A DNA stretch of 64,000 bases from an uncultured Flammeovirgaceae bacterium. GTDB taxonomy: Bacteria > Bacteroidota > Bacteroidia > Cytophagales > Cyclobacteriaceae. The notes under the pieces are model-generated. The model made no database searches. It saw only the letters and a list, made by a program, of their open reading frames with translations, and was not told where the DNA came from. Below are positions 53,574-63,945 of the stretch, piece after piece (position 1 is the first letter of the stretch; each line of letters starts with the position of its first letter). Location of the stretch: contig CAKZYA010000063.1 in the NCBI GenBank assembly GCA_937883755.1, forward strand, positions 232,054 through 296,053, in the 5' to 3' direction. The translations under genes were made by a program, and so were the position numbers.

Positions 53574-56366
53574 ATGCGTTTATTTATTACTTACATTATA
53601 ACCATAGCCTTACTAATACATAGTAAAACGCTGGCTCAAAATGCCTTTCAACCTAAAGTAATCCTGATTGATAATAGCGATCAACAAACTTTAGTACTAA
53701 CTGATGATTTTGATAGAAATAATGGACAAGACTTATTGATTTTCCGCCCTAATACTGATGACTGCTGTACGGGTAACTACATTATTCTGCTGAATGATGG
53801 CACCGGAAACTTTACTGAAGAAATAGTTCTAGCCACTGATGTAGCTGAGTGGGAAAATATTCGCTCTGGCGATATGAATGGCGATAGTATGTCAGATATT
53901 ATCGTTTATCAATCAGCTAACAATTCCATCAGTTGGGTTCAGAACCAGGGTTCAGCGAGGTTTGCTCCTATCATACCGCTTATTGCCAATTATGCTGGTG
54001 GTACTTTTGAGGTGGCTGAACTGACAGGCGATAATCTCACAGATATTATTTATGACTTTTTTGATACTGAAAATCAAACGCTTCTATTGACTAATCAGGG
54101 TGAACTTATGTTCTCTGAACCTAACCAAGTAGCTGGAGGTGAACTCATTCATATCGATGATTTTGATAGTGATGGACAAAGCGATTTTTTCACTCTAGAT
54201 GAAGCAAGTAGTAAGATTGTATGGCATCGTAATGAGGGGAATGGATCATTCGTAGCCGATACTACTAGTATTATCAGCGAAGTACCCTTCTTTACGCCTA
54301 GTTTACTGATTGGTAACTTTGGGGGAGATGCTACCAATGAGTTAGTCATTGCATACGCTACTGCCGGAGAAGATGGTATCATTCCACCTCAAATTTATTC
54401 CTTCAACGAAGCGGGCAACTTTGTGCTAGAAGGTAATTTGGTTGATTTAGAAGAGTTTGACCTTTCTCCCCTAAACGTACAAGCTAGCGATATTGACCAG
54501 GATGGTGACGTGGACGTGCTAGCTAGCTACACTTTCGCGCTAGCATTTGCCCGTACCGAATCAATTTTCGATCAATACGTAGGCTGGTACGAGAATACTG
54601 GGAATTTTCAATTCACGCCTCGCTTGCTTAATGATGCACTATTACCTGGATTCTACACTGACCTGAATAATGATCAACAGCTCGATATTTTATTAAGCAC
54701 ACCCAATGAGTTAATATGGCAGGAGAATCAAGGTTCAGCCACTTTTTCTACCCCTCAGTATCTCACTGATCGCCGGGCTTTACCAGCGGCTATTTCAGGC
54801 GAATCCGGCACCTACATCAACTTTGGTGATCTTAATCAAGATGGCTTTCCTGAAATGATTGTTACTGAAGGAAATAACAATAAAGTGCTGACCTTTGCCA
54901 ATCGAGATAGTATATTGACCACTCCTGCTCAATTATTGACTCTTAATACCCTAATTCCTGGTGATGCTGCGGTGTTACCAACTCCAACCGGTATCGATTT
55001 ATTATTAATCGGTGGCGACGTGGCTGAGGGACAAAGTATTTTTCGCTACGCAGTGCAAGATAATGCTACCTTAGGCATAAAAGACACGCTATACAATAGA
55101 TCAATTGATGCCAATCTCTACGTCGGGGATTTTGATGGAGACGGTCGTTCTGAGGTTGCGTATACTGATTTCTCGCGTAGTGCAGATGGGGAAGTGTTTT
55201 TATTAGTTGGTAATTCAACCGGAACCTACGAATCGGTTGATACCCAAATTATTGGTATTCTAGAAGCAGTCTATGATGTCAATCAGGATGGAACCATAGA
55301 CTTGATTATAGACGGAGATATTTACACTCAAACGTCAGCCCAGAACTTTGATCTACTCCCTACTCCGGAGTTCCCGTTTAATCATACGGAAGATATTAAT
55401 GGCGATGGACTCACGGACTTTCTTCTTTTCTCTGAGGCTGAAGTGACACTCTACCTTGCTAACAATGATGGAACATACCAAGAACAAACGTTGACGTTTG
55501 GTGAGAACTATGATCTTACTCAGGACCCCTGGCTCTTTCTTAACATTGACGATGACCAAGATCAGGATCTAGTATTTGTAAACAATAATGGTGAACGTCG
55601 GGAACTAGCTTACCTGCGAAATCTCAATGGTTCCACCTCTTTCGGGGAATACACCGCCCTTGCTTCCTTTGATTCTGCACCCCTACTATTCAAGCACGAT
55701 ATTGATCAGGATACCGATACTGATTTGGTAGTGCTATCTGAGACTGAACTGTCTTGGTACCGCAATAACGCGTTTCAGGCAGAAGAAGTACCAGAAAACT
55801 CACCTCCAACAGTAGCTAATCCTATTAACGACCAGCAAGCTACAACAGACTCAACTTTCAGTTTGGTAATCGCTGACGATACATTTCAAGATGCTAATGA
55901 GGGCGATAGCATCGCCCTAACGGCTACTCTTTCTGACGATACCCCACTACCCGATTGGCTCACCTTTGATGCAGCTACCCGAACCCTAAGTGGTACTCCA
56001 CCCGCAACCGGAGAGTTTACTATAAAAATTACTGCTACCGACACTTCTGCTACCAGTGTAAGTGATGAATTTGTGCTGACCGTAGCGGAAGGTGATACTG
56101 TCACTAGCCTGGGCGATGATTTGCCCCAAGGGATACAACTGTACCCAAACCCAGCTACTCAAACCTTATCGTTAGAAATTGGATCGGATGGGGGAAAGTT
56201 GTTCGCGTACCGCTTACTGAATGTCCAGGGACAAGTACTACAAACCCGCTTGCTAAACTCCCAACGTAGTACTCGTATCAACGTTTCTTCGTTACCACAA
56301 GGATTTTATCTGTTAGAAATTCAGACGTCTAATCGTACTTTTCAACGGCGAGTGCTAATTGAGTAA
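53574..56366 (+). CDS. Secreted FG-GAP repeat protein with T9SS type A sorting domain, paralogue of previous gene
   Basis: The 930-residue protein has a signal peptide (FITYIITIALLIHSKTLAQ), FG-GAP/VCBS calcium-loop repeats over residues 25-735 (DMNGDSMSD, DFDGDGRSE, DLNQDGFPE, DINGDGLTD), one dystroglycan-type Ig domain (about 741-840; PLPDWLTFDAATRTLSGTPP) and a type A C-terminal sorting domain (LYPNPATQTLSLEIGSDGGK, PQGFYLLEIQT). It shares the FG-GAP core, the Ig domain and the CTD with the 1561-residue neighbour but lacks the cohesin-like and cadherin-like parts. Probably a calcium-binding surface adhesin. An intrinsic terminator separates the two genes, so they are separate transcripts. 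Confidence 0.85.
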   Translation: MRLFITYIITIALLIHSKTLAQNAFQPKVILIDNSDQQTLVLTDDFDRNNGQDLLIFRPNTDDCCTGNYIILLNDGTGNFTEEIVLATDVAEWENIRSGDMNGDSMSDIIVYQSANNSISWVQNQGSARFAPIIPLIANYAGGTFEVAELTGDNLTDIIYDFFDTENQTLLLTNQGELMFSEPNQVAGGELIHIDDFDSDGQSDFFTLDEASSKIVWHRNEGNGSFVADTTSIISEVPFFTPSLLIGNFGGDATNELVIAYATAGEDGIIPPQIYSFNEAGNFVLEGNLVDLEEFDLSPLNVQASDIDQDGDVDVLASYTFALAFARTESIFDQYVGWYENTGNFQFTPRLLNDALLPGFYTDLNNDQQLDILLSTPNELIWQENQGSATFSTPQYLTDRRALPAAISGESGTYINFGDLNQDGFPEMIVTEGNNNKVLTFANRDSILTTPAQLLTLNTLIPGDAAVLPTPTGIDLLLIGGDVAEGQSIFRYAVQDNATLGIKDTLYNRSIDANLYVGDFDGDGRSEVAYTDFSRSADGEVFLLVGNSTGTYESVDTQIIGILEAVYDVNQDGTIDLIIDGDIYTQTSAQNFDLLPTPEFPFNHTEDINGDGLTDFLLFSEAEVTLYLANNDGTYQEQTLTFGENYDLTQDPWLFLNIDDDQDQDLVFVNNNGERRELAYLRNLNGSTSFGEYTALASFDSAPLLFKHDIDQDTDTDLVVLSETELSWYRNNAFQAEEVPENSPPTVANPINDQQATTDSTFSLVIADDTFQDANEGDSIALTATLSDDTPLPDWLTFDAATRTLSGTPPATGEFTIKITATDTSATSVSDEFVLTVAEGDTVTSLGDDLPQGIQLYPNPATQTLSLEIGSDGGKLFAYRLLNVQGQVLQTRLLNSQRSTRINVSSLPQGFYLLEIQTSNRTFQRRVLIE

Positions 56367-56406
56367 TCAGTTTGGCATTGCTCACTCCTTAGGGTATCTT
56401 GCCCAT

Positions 56407-58011
56407 ATGAACCGACGTACGTTTATTCAAAAAGGGAGCACCGCTGCAACGCTAGCTTGGCTACCACTAGCCTGCGCTTCAGAATCTAATCCTGAAACTA
56501 TTGAAGTAGAAGAGGCTACCATCAACGACCTACAATCGGGTATGGAATCGGGCAAGTATACTTCTCGTGAACTAATAGAAAAATACCTTCAACGCATTCA
56601 GGAAATTGACCAACAAGGTCCAATGCTACGATCGGTGATCGAAGTAAATTCCGAAGCCCTCGCAATTGCCGACCAACGAGACGAAGAACGCCAACAAGGA
56701 AACGTTCGTAGCCCATTGCACGGCATTCCGGTAATGGTTAAAGATAATATTGATACAGCTGACCAGATGGAAACCACGGCTGGGTCGTTGGCATTAGTAG
56801 GTTCTAAGCCAGCTCAAGATGCCTTTCTGGTGCAACAACTGCGAGAGGCAGGTGCGGTACTGCTGGGAAAAACCAATCTCAGCGAGTGGGCTAATTTCCG
56901 GTCTACCCGCTCTTCAAGCGGCTGGAGTGGTCGGGGCGGACAAGTAAAAAACCCGTACATTTTAGATCGTAACCCTTGCGGTTCTAGCTCTGGTTCGGGA
57001 GTAGCAGTAGCAGCTAATTTATGCACGGTTGCTATTGGTACTGAAACCAACGGCTCTATTGTATGTCCCTCACAGGCTAACGGTATCGTAGGCATTAAAC
57101 CAACTGTCGGATTAGTCAGTCGCTCGGGCATTATCCCTATTTCTCACAGCCAAGATACTGCGGGACCAATGACCCGCACCGTGACTGATGCCGCTATCTT
57201 GCTAGGTGCTATCACCGGAACCGACGCTCGCGATGTTGTCACCCAAGAAAGTAAAGGAAAAGCTTACGAGGATTACACTCAATTTTTAGATCCAAATGGT
57301 TTACAAGGCAAAAGAATCGGAGTGGGACGATCCTACTTTGGCTTCCACGAAGCAGTAGACGAGCGAATGGAAGCGGCTCTGGCAGCGATGAAAGAACAGG
57401 GGGCTACATTAATTGATCTGGAAGATGTGATGCCCCAAGATGAACTCAATGGAGCTGGCTACGAAGTGCTACTTTACGAGTTTAAACACGACCTGGACCA
57501 GTACCTGACCGAACGTAATCATCCAACCATGAAAACCTTGGAAGATTTGATTCACTACAACAATGAACACGCGGGTGATGAAATGCCTTATTTTCAGCAG
57601 GAGATATTCATATCTGCTCAAGAAAAGGGTGGGCTAGACAGTGAAGACTACCAAAAAGCCTTAGCCAATGTTCAGCGCGTATCCCGTAAGGATGGTATTG
57701 ATAAAGTGATGAATGAACATAATTTAGACGCTATCGCCGCTCCCAGTGGCAGTGCTGCCTGGCCGATTGATGTGGTTAACGGCGACCATTTTCTGGGGGG
57801 AAGTTCTTCTCCGGCAGCGATGGCAGGTTACCCCAGTATTACCGTGCCAGCAGGATTTGTTCATGGTTTACCAGTAGGCATATCGTTTTTCGCTTCAGCT
57901 TATCAAGAACCACAGCTTATTCAAATTGCTTATGCCTTTGAGCAGGCTACCCAGCACCGAAAAGCCCCCGAGTTTAAGACTACACTCATCCAATCAAACA
58001 AAGGCCAATGA
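56407..58011 (+). CDS. Secreted amidase (amidase signature family)
   Basis: The 534-residue protein has a Tat-like N-terminus with lipobox (NRRTFIQKGSTAATLAWLPL then AC) and the amidase-signature triad: Lys in GIPVMVKDNIDTAD, cis-Ser in CGSSSGSGVAVAAN and nucleophile Ser in GTETNGSIVCPSQANG. Enzymes of this group hydrolyse amides or peptides; the substrate here is unknown. It resembles the GSSSGS subgroup of secreted Bacteroidota amidases. ATG at 56407 is chosen: the frame from 56359 adds 16 residues overlapping the upstream gene. Confidence 0.9.
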   Translation: MNRRTFIQKGSTAATLAWLPLACASESNPETIEVEEATINDLQSGMESGKYTSRELIEKYLQRIQEIDQQGPMLRSVIEVNSEALAIADQRDEERQQGNVRSPLHGIPVMVKDNIDTADQMETTAGSLALVGSKPAQDAFLVQQLREAGAVLLGKTNLSEWANFRSTRSSSGWSGRGGQVKNPYILDRNPCGSSSGSGVAVAANLCTVAIGTETNGSIVCPSQANGIVGIKPTVGLVSRSGIIPISHSQDTAGPMTRTVTDAAILLGAITGTDARDVVTQESKGKAYEDYTQFLDPNGLQGKRIGVGRSYFGFHEAVDERMEAALAAMKEQGATLIDLEDVMPQDELNGAGYEVLLYEFKHDLDQYLTERNHPTMKTLEDLIHYNNEHAGDEMPYFQQEIFISAQEKGGLDSEDYQKALANVQRVSRKDGIDKVMNEHNLDAIAAPSGSAAWPIDVVNGDHFLGGSSSPAAMAGYPSITVPAGFVHGLPVGISFFASAYQEPQLIQIAYAFEQATQHRKAPEFKTTLIQSNKGQ

Positions 58012-58313
58012 TTCTCCGATTCTTGCAATACCATTTTGAGCTACTGGTGTGGTTGGCCGGATTGACCCTATTAGCTCTGTCTGACCCGACTCAGCATCAC
58101 TTCACATTGTGCCTCTGGCATCACCTCGGGTTTGATTTCTGCCCCGGCTGTGGGTTGGGGCGATCCATCGCTTATCTCTTCCAGCTCAATATAGCCGCCT
58201 CTTGGCAGCAGCATCCGTTAGGAATTTTCGCTCTCATTGTGTTATTTGTTCGTATTAAACAACTACTAACTAACCTATTCCATGGCCGATCCTATTCTCA
58301 CCAACATTCCTAG
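58008..58313 (+). CDS. DUF2752 small membrane protein
   Basis: A 101-residue protein with two hydrophobic helices and the DUF2752 motif FDFCPGCGLGRSIAYLFQ (CxxCGxxR). The two cysteines may bind metal or form a disulphide. Function unknown. It overlaps the amidase stop by 4 bp and the TM2 gene by 32 bp; DUF2752 and TM2 genes are often paired in Bacteroidota. Confidence 0.85.
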   Translation: MILRFLQYHFELLVWLAGLTLLALSDPTQHHFTLCLWHHLGFDFCPGCGLGRSIAYLFQLNIAASWQQHPLGIFALIVLFVRIKQLLTNLFHGRSYSHQHS

Positions 58314-58635
58314 TATCGAAGGCGAAGAATACCAGTACGTGAAGCAACTCACCGAGTCAATGACAGGTGAACAGCTACAAAGCTTCCTGACGATCTACCG
58401 CGAACGACGCAAAAAACCAGATACCATTTTACTAGCTAATTTACTTGGCTTTCTAGGAGTAGCCGGAGTGCACCGCTTTCTGATCAACCAGATTGGTATG
58501 GGCCTACTCTATTTACTCACCGGGGGTTTATGCCTTATTGGTACTATCGTGGATATTATCAATTACAAACGGCTAGCAAACGGCTATAACCAAGAAGTGG
58601 CTCGAGAAGTCACCGGGATGGTACAGATGCGGTAG
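58282..58635 (+). CDS. TM2 domain-containing membrane protein
   Basis: The 117-residue protein has a cytoplasmic helical N-terminus (about 1-48; QYVKQLTESMTGEQLQSFL, IYRERRKKP) and a TM2 domain: LANLLGFLGVAGVHRFLINQ, IGMGLLYLLTGGLCLIGTIV and DIINYKRLANGYN. TM2 proteins form a two-helix hairpin with the central GxHRFY-like and DxxxI features. The first 32 bases overlap the DUF2752 gene, implying translational coupling. The role is unknown. Confidence 0.85.
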   Translation: MADPILTNIPSIEGEEYQYVKQLTESMTGEQLQSFLTIYRERRKKPDTILLANLLGFLGVAGVHRFLINQIGMGLLYLLTGGLCLIGTIVDIINYKRLANGYNQEVAREVTGMVQMR

Positions 58636-58694
58636 CAGCTACTTCAAACTTTTAATTGCCCATCATAATAAAGAAAGAAGCTAGCTGAGCGAAT

Positions 58695-59162
58695 ATGAAA
58701 CTACTGACACTTTTAGCTTTATTCGCTGTAAACATTCAGTGTTACGCGCAGCAACATGACAATGCTGAGGAACAAGCTGTCACAGATGTAATCAAGCAGT
58801 TTTTTGTATCTCTGGAAAAACAGGATACTGTACTTTATAAGCAGCTAGTATTTTCCGAGGGGCAAATTTGGCGGATCAATAATAAACGCGAGCCTGCCAG
58901 CCATTCAGTTCGGTATTTTCAAGACGATTTAAAAAGCTTTGACCCGGAAAAAACACTACAAGAAAAACCGTTAAGCTTCGACATAGAAGTTCACAAAGGA
59001 ATAGCCATCGCATGGGTACCTTATGAATTTCACTTAGATGGAAAATTCTCCCATTGCGGAGTAGATACCTTCACCCTAATTAAGGTTGATGCTAATTGGA
59101 AAATCGTGAACCTATCGTACACTATCGATGCCGGTGACTGTCAGGAACTAAAGAATGAGTAA
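58695..59162 (+). CDS. Secreted NTF2-like (DUF4440-type) protein
   Basis: The 155-residue protein has a signal peptide (LLTLLALFAVNIQCYAQ) and a cystatin/NTF2-like core: EQAVTDVIKQFFVSLEKQDT, LYKQLVFSEGQIWRI, IEVHKGIAIAWVPYEFHLDG and FTLIKVDANWKIVNLSYTID. The pattern suits the SnoaL/DUF4440 group. Two cysteines (in HCGVD and DCQEL) could form a disulphide. The reaction or ligand is unknown. It is rightward and ends 15 bp before the stop of the convergent valS. Confidence 0.75.
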   Translation: MKLLTLLALFAVNIQCYAQQHDNAEEQAVTDVIKQFFVSLEKQDTVLYKQLVFSEGQIWRINNKREPASHSVRYFQDDLKSFDPEKTLQEKPLSFDIEVHKGIAIAWVPYEFHLDGKFSHCGVDTFTLIKVDANWKIVNLSYTIDAGDCQELKNE

Positions 59163-59177
59163 ACTCTGAGAGGCTTT

Positions 59178-61847
59178 TTAGGATTCTCCTCTTAAACTCT
59201 TCAACTGCTCCTGAATAGCTTGGATGCGGGCTTCGGCATCAGCTTGTTTCTTTCTTTCGTTGTCTACCACCTGCTTGGGGGCATTTTCTATGAAGCGGGC
59301 ATTACCTAGTTTTTTATCCACCGTAGCTTTAAAGCCTAATTGATATTCTAAATCCTTCTCCAGCTTTTCTATCTCAGCATCTACATCAATAGTATCGCCC
59401 AATGGAATGAAGAATGTATCCGGCTGTCCAATGGCAGTAGTTACCATGAAGCTATCCGCCCCATCAATTTTCTCATTGGTAAACTCAATAGGTGCTACAT
59501 TCGCCAACTTCTCAATGATGCTGCCGAATTGTTGATAAATCTCCGGCGTATCAGTTCTTACCGAAAGCGGTAGCATTTCTTTAGGTGAAACCTGTCGGGT
59601 ATTGCGCGTATTACGCACATTACCCACGACATCAAAAACGGCTGCCCCACCTTGTAGTAAGGTTTGATCTGTCTGCTGACGATCTTTCTGCGTGTCACCC
59701 TTAGGCCACTCCGCCACGATTGCGTAATCGCCCTCATCCCGGTCAGCCAGTTGATGCCAGAGTTCTTCGGTGATAAACGGCATGAACGGATGAAGTACTT
59801 TGATCAATTTTTCAAAGAAGCCAATAGTTGCCCTGTATGTCATCGCATCAATCGCTTCACCGTACGCTGGCTTTACCATTTCCAGGTACCAGGAACAGAA
59901 GTCCGTCCAAGTTAACTTGTAAACCGTTTGCAAGGCATCGGAAATACGATACTTAGCAAAGTGATCTTCTAATTCAATAAGGGATTGATTAAAGCTAGCC
60001 TCGAACCAAGCAATTGCGGTGGTGTTGGACTGATCCTTTTTCTGCTCATCTACCTGCCAGCTTTTTACCAATCGGAAGGCGTTCCAGATTTTGTTAGCAA
60101 AGTTTCTTCCCTGCTCACATAGTTTGACATCAAACAGCAGATCATTCCCCGCCGGAGAGCTAAATAGCATTCCGGTGCGTACTCCGTCCGCCCCATATTC
60201 TTCAATCAGCTTCAACGGATCAGGCGAGTTACCCAGTGATTTGGACATCTTTCGCCGCTGCTGGTCGCGTACAATTCCGGTAAAGTACACATCGTGGAAT
60301 GGTTTTTCTTGCCGATATTCGTAGCCATACAAAATCATCCGAGCCACCCAGAAAAAGATAATCTCTGGAGCAGTTACCAGCACATTGGTTGGGTAGTAAA
60401 AATTAATTTCTGCATTATCAGGATGTCGGATTCCATCAAAAACCGTGATGGGCCATAGCCCGGATGAGAACCAAGTGTCTAAAACGTCTTCATCTTGTCT
60501 CAAATCATCCATCGTCAGCGATGCATTGCCAGATTTCTCCTGCGCTAACTTCAAAGCCTCCTCAGCAGTTTCGGCTACTACAATCTCACCGTCGGGCAAG
60601 TAATACGCAGGAATACGCTGCCCCCACCAAAGCTGACGGGAGATGTTCCAATTCTGGATATTCTCCATCCAGGTACGGTACATATTCTTGAACTTAGCTG
60701 GGTAAAACTGAACGTTATCATTCAGTACGTTCTCTAAGGCAGGTTTTACTAACTCATCCATTCGGACAAACCACTGTACCGAAAGCTTCGGTTCAATCAC
60801 CGCACTGGTACGTTCCGAGTAGCCGACTTTATTTTGGTAATCTTCAATTTTGTGGATAAACCCTTCGGCTTCCAACTTTTCACCAATCTTCTTCCGAACT
60901 ACAAAGCGGTCTTCGCCCACAAATAGTTGCGCCGCTTCACTCATGGTGCCATCGTCGGCAATTACATCTATCGTATCTAGATCGTGCTTTTTCCCCAGCT
61001 CGTAGTCGTTTACATCGTGAGCAGGAGTCACTTTTAAGCAGCCAGTTCCGAACTCCATCGTCACGTACTCATCCTCAATGATTGGAATGGTACGGTCAAT
61101 TAGTGGTACCCGAACTCGCTTTCCTTTTAAATGCTGGTAACGCTCATCATTAGGGTTGACGCAAACGGCCGTATCGCCCAAAATAGTTTCGGGACGGGTA
61201 GTAGCAATAGTAACGTGACCGTCTTCACCCTCAATGGGGTAGTTAACGTAGTATAATTTGGACTGTACTTCTTTGTACAAAACCTCCTCATCAGATAGAG
61301 AGGTTTTAGCCTGAGGATCCCAATTGATCATGCGGTAGCCCCGATAGATATGTCCTTTATTGTACAAGTCCACGAAGACTTTAATGACCGATTCCGTCAT
61401 ATGGTCTTCCATCGTAAAGCGAGTTCGATCCCAATCACAGGAAGCACCTAGCTTTTTCAGTTGCTCCAGAATGATTCCACCGTATTTTTCTTTCCACTCC
61501 CAGGCGTGCTCTAAAAACTCTTCGCGGGTTAGGTCATACTTATTTATACCACGTTCCTTCAGCATCGCTACCACCTTAGCTTCAGTAGCAATGGAAGCAT
61601 GATCATAACCCGGAACCCAGCAGGCAGCTTTCCCTTCCATTCGGGCTTTACGAATTAGCACATCCTGAATAGTATTATTCAGCATATGACCCATATGCAA
61701 TACTCCAGTTACATTGGGCGGGGGAATGACAATAGTATACGCCTCTTTATCGGGATGTGGTTCTGAATGAAAGAACTTTTTATCTAACCACTGCTGGTAC
61801 CATTTATCTTCTACCTCGCGAGGATTATATTTGCTAGAAAGTGTCAT
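59178..61847 (-). CDS. valS: Valyl-tRNA synthetase
   Basis: The 889-residue class I synthetase has the HIGH-type motif HMGHML at residues 51-56 (after PPPNVTGVL), the editing domain ([33 protein letters not shown]), [13 protein letters not shown], the KMSKS motif near 533 ([14 protein letters not shown]), the anticodon-binding domain, and a C-terminal coiled coil ([20 protein letters not shown]). It charges tRNA-Val and clears mischarged threonine. ATG at 61847 is chosen over a TTG six codons upstream. Confidence 0.97.
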   Translation of the reverse strand: MTLSSKYNPREVEDKWYQQWLDKKFFHSEPHPDKEAYTIVIPPPNVTGVLHMGHMLNNTIQDVLIRKARMEGKAACWVPGYDHASIATEAKVVAMLKERGINKYDLTREEFLEHAWEWKEKYGGIILEQLKKLGASCDWDRTRFTMEDHMTESVIKVFVDLYNKGHIYRGYRMINWDPQAKTSLSDEEVLYKEVQSKLYYVNYPIEGEDGHVTIATTRPETILGDTAVCVNPNDERYQHLKGKRVRVPLIDRTIPIIEDEYVTMEFGTGCLKVTPAHDVNDYELGKKHDLDTIDVIADDGTMSEAAQLFVGEDRFVVRKKIGEKLEAEGFIHKIEDYQNKVGYSERTSAVIEPKLSVQWFVRMDELVKPALENVLNDNVQFYPAKFKNMYRTWMENIQNWNISRQLWWGQRIPAYYLPDGEIVVAETAEEALKLAQEKSGNASLTMDDLRQDEDVLDTWFSSGLWPITVFDGIRHPDNAEINFYYPTNVLVTAPEIIFFWVARMILYGYEYRQEKPFHDVYFTGIVRDQQRRKMSKSLGNSPDPLKLIEEYGADGVRTGMLFSSPAGNDLLFDVKLCEQGRNFANKIWNAFRLVKSWQVDEQKKDQSNTTAIAWFEASFNQSLIELEDHFAKYRISDALQTVYKLTWTDFCSWYLEMVKPAYGEAIDAMTYRATIGFFEKLIKVLHPFMPFITEELWHQLADRDEGDYAIVAEWPKGDTQKDRQQTDQTLLQGGAAVFDVVGNVRNTRNTRQVSPKEMLPLSVRTDTPEIYQQFGSIIEKLANVAPIEFTNEKIDGADSFMVTTAIGQPDTFFIPLGDTIDVDAEIEKLEKDLEYQLGFKATVDKKLGNARFIENAPKQVVDNERKKQADAEARIQAIQEQLKSLRGES

Positions 61848-62061
61848 ATCTGTTCCTATTCTCAATACTAAAGCTGACGATTTGGTTTGTTAGTAAGTAG
61901 CGCAAAGATAGAAATTTGTAAGATAAACCGGACAAAATCACAGATGCTCACGATTGTGCTCTATACCTCAGACAAGATAGCTCTTCTGCTCTATTAGTTA
62001 GACATGAAACTAACTGGGTTATCAGGTGAAATGACAGCATTTTCATTCTGCAATTTTGTTG

Positions 62062-62069
62062 TATCTTTG
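62062..62069 (+). promoter_or_regulatory. Candidate -7 promoter element for the response regulator operon
   Basis: TATCTTTG matches the Bacteroidota -7 consensus TAnnTTTG and lies 21 bp before the ATG of the response regulator. The -33 partner is not clear. Confidence 0.45.
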
Positions 62070-62090
62070 AATAAACAATCATAAAACCCT

Positions 62091-62783
62091 ATGTCAGCCA
62101 AACAGCATAAAATACTAGTGGTAGACGATGAACCCGACATTCTTGATCTGCTAGAGTATAATTTGTCTAAAGAAGGCTACAAAGTAAAAACTGCCCTGGA
62201 CGGTAAAAAAGCCCTAAATATTGCGGCTAAGTTTCTTCCCGACCTGATTTTATTAGATATTATGATGCCCCACCAAGATGGGGTAGAAACCTGTCGGCAG
62301 CTTCGGGAAAACCCTGATCTATACAATACTTTTATTGTATTCCTCACTGCCCGCTCTGAAGAATACTCTGAAGTAGCTGCTTTTGATACTGGAGCTGACG
62401 ACTACATTACGAAACCAATAAAGCCTCGCGCCCTCATGAGCCGGATTAGTGCCATGTTTCGCCGGGAAGAAAAGAAACGGAAGAAGAATAATAAAATTAA
62501 CATCAATGGACTGGCCATTGACCGATCCAGCTACACCGTGGCGGTCAAAGGTGAACAAATTAGCCTACCTAAGAAAGAGTTTGAATTACTCTACTACCTA
62601 GCTCAGAATCCCGACAAGGTGCATAGCCGCGATGAGTTACTCCAAAATATATGGGGTTCAGACGTATATGTACTGGCTCGGACAGTAGATGTTCACATCC
62701 GCAAGGTGCGGGAAAAAATCGGGAGTAGCTACATCGTTACGGTAAAGGGTGTGGGGTATAAGTTTGGTGAAGAAGAAGAATAA
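62091..62783 (+). CDS. OmpR/PhoB-family response regulator
   Basis: The 230-residue protein has a receiver domain (about 1-122) with acidic D12/D13, phosphoacceptor D56 (DLILLDIMMP), T85-type switch position and K in YITKPIKP, then a winged helix (about 133-228; PKKEFELLYYLAQNPDKVHS, RTVDVHIRKVREKIG, VKGVGYKFGE). It binds DNA as a phosphorylated dimer. The partner kinase begins 12 bp after its stop, so the pair is an operon. The layout resembles PhoB/PhoR, but the target genes are unknown. Confidence 0.93.
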   Translation: MSAKQHKILVVDDEPDILDLLEYNLSKEGYKVKTALDGKKALNIAAKFLPDLILLDIMMPHQDGVETCRQLRENPDLYNTFIVFLTARSEEYSEVAAFDTGADDYITKPIKPRALMSRISAMFRREEKKRKKNNKININGLAIDRSSYTVAVKGEQISLPKKEFELLYYLAQNPDKVHSRDELLQNIWGSDVYVLARTVDVHIRKVREKIGSSYIVTVKGVGYKFGEEEE

Positions 62784-62795
62784 CGTATACTGAGC

Positions 62796-63887
62796 ATGTT
62801 CTTTAGTTCTAAGGGAGTTGCATTACTGTTGAGTTTTTCGGTAGCATTGGTTACCACCGCCTTTCTATCGCTGGTAGATGATGTGTCTGCTCAGGCTCTA
62901 CTGGTAACTTGGCTACTAGCTTTTTCCTCTTCCTACATTCTCATTCAGATAACGCTAGATTTTTTAGTCTTTAAGGAGATCAATAAGATCTACGTGATGA
63001 TTAATAAGCTACGCCGGAAGGATCTTTCCTTTGTTGAAGAACAGGCACCCAAAAGCTCAGTTAACCCCCTACGCCGCATTAACCGGGAAATTCTAGACTA
63101 TGCCGCCCATAAGCAAAAAGAGATCAATGACCTTAAAAAGATGGAGGAGTTTCGGCGAGAGTTTGTGGCTAATGTTTCCCACGAACTAAAAACCCCTATT
63201 TTTGCGGCGCAAGGCTTTGTTTATACATTATTGGATGGGGCAGCTGAACAACCTAAGCTTCGCAAAAAGTTTTTGAAAAAAGCTGCCCGAAGCCTCGATG
63301 GTCTGGACCTCTTAGTGCAAGACCTACTCACTTTATCGCAGATGGAGACCGGGGGTATCAAAATGCACTATGAACACTTCAATATTCAAGAGACTGTACA
63401 GGAAGTATTCGATCAATTAGAGTCAGAGGCCGATAAGAAAGGAATTCAGCTCAAATTAGAGAGAACGCAACTGGTTACTTATGTATATGCTGACCGCCAA
63501 CGTATTTACCAAGTGCTCATTAACCTGGTAGGAAACGCTATCAAGTATACTAAGCAAGGCGGCAAGACCGTAAGAGTGTATTTCGCCAAAAATGAAGAGG
63601 GCATTGACGTAGCAGTAAAAGATGAAGGTCGAGGGATTCCCTCCGAAGACATCAAACGTATTTTCGAGCGTTTTTACCGGGTGGAAAAAAGCCGGGCTCG
63701 TAACAGAGGAGGTACCGGACTAGGCTTGGCTATTGTAAAGCATATTGTAGAAGCTCATAAATCAGAAGTACGAGTAAAAAGTAAAGTAGGCGAAGGTTCT
63801 ACTTTTTCGTTTAGGCTGCCCCAGGGCAAACAACAAACTCAGCTATCACTGGAAATGCCCCAACCCGAATCGGAAGAGGTAGAGTAA
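62796..63887 (+). CDS. Sensor histidine kinase (PhoR-like)
   Basis: The 363-residue kinase has two N-terminal membrane helices (about 8-27 and 35-57) with almost no periplasmic loop, a HAMP-like linker, H129 in FVANVSHELKTPIFAAQGF, N box NLVGNAIKYT, G1 DEGRGIP, F box IFERFYRVEKSR and G2 GGTGLGLAIVKH. The very short external loop implies sensing within the membrane or via a partner protein, as for PhoR. It is 12 bp after the response regulator. Confidence 0.93.
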   Translation: MFFSSKGVALLLSFSVALVTTAFLSLVDDVSAQALLVTWLLAFSSSYILIQITLDFLVFKEINKIYVMINKLRRKDLSFVEEQAPKSSVNPLRRINREILDYAAHKQKEINDLKKMEEFRREFVANVSHELKTPIFAAQGFVYTLLDGAAEQPKLRKKFLKKAARSLDGLDLLVQDLLTLSQMETGGIKMHYEHFNIQETVQEVFDQLESEADKKGIQLKLERTQLVTYVYADRQRIYQVLINLVGNAIKYTKQGGKTVRVYFAKNEEGIDVAVKDEGRGIPSEDIKRIFERFYRVEKSRARNRGGTGLGLAIVKHIVEAHKSEVRVKSKVGEGSTFSFRLPQGKQQTQLSLEMPQPESEEVE

Positions 63888-63945
63888 TTTTAGTGTTAGA
63901 GTGCTCAAGTATTCATGTGCTCGTAACTGCTTACCTCCACACCAT

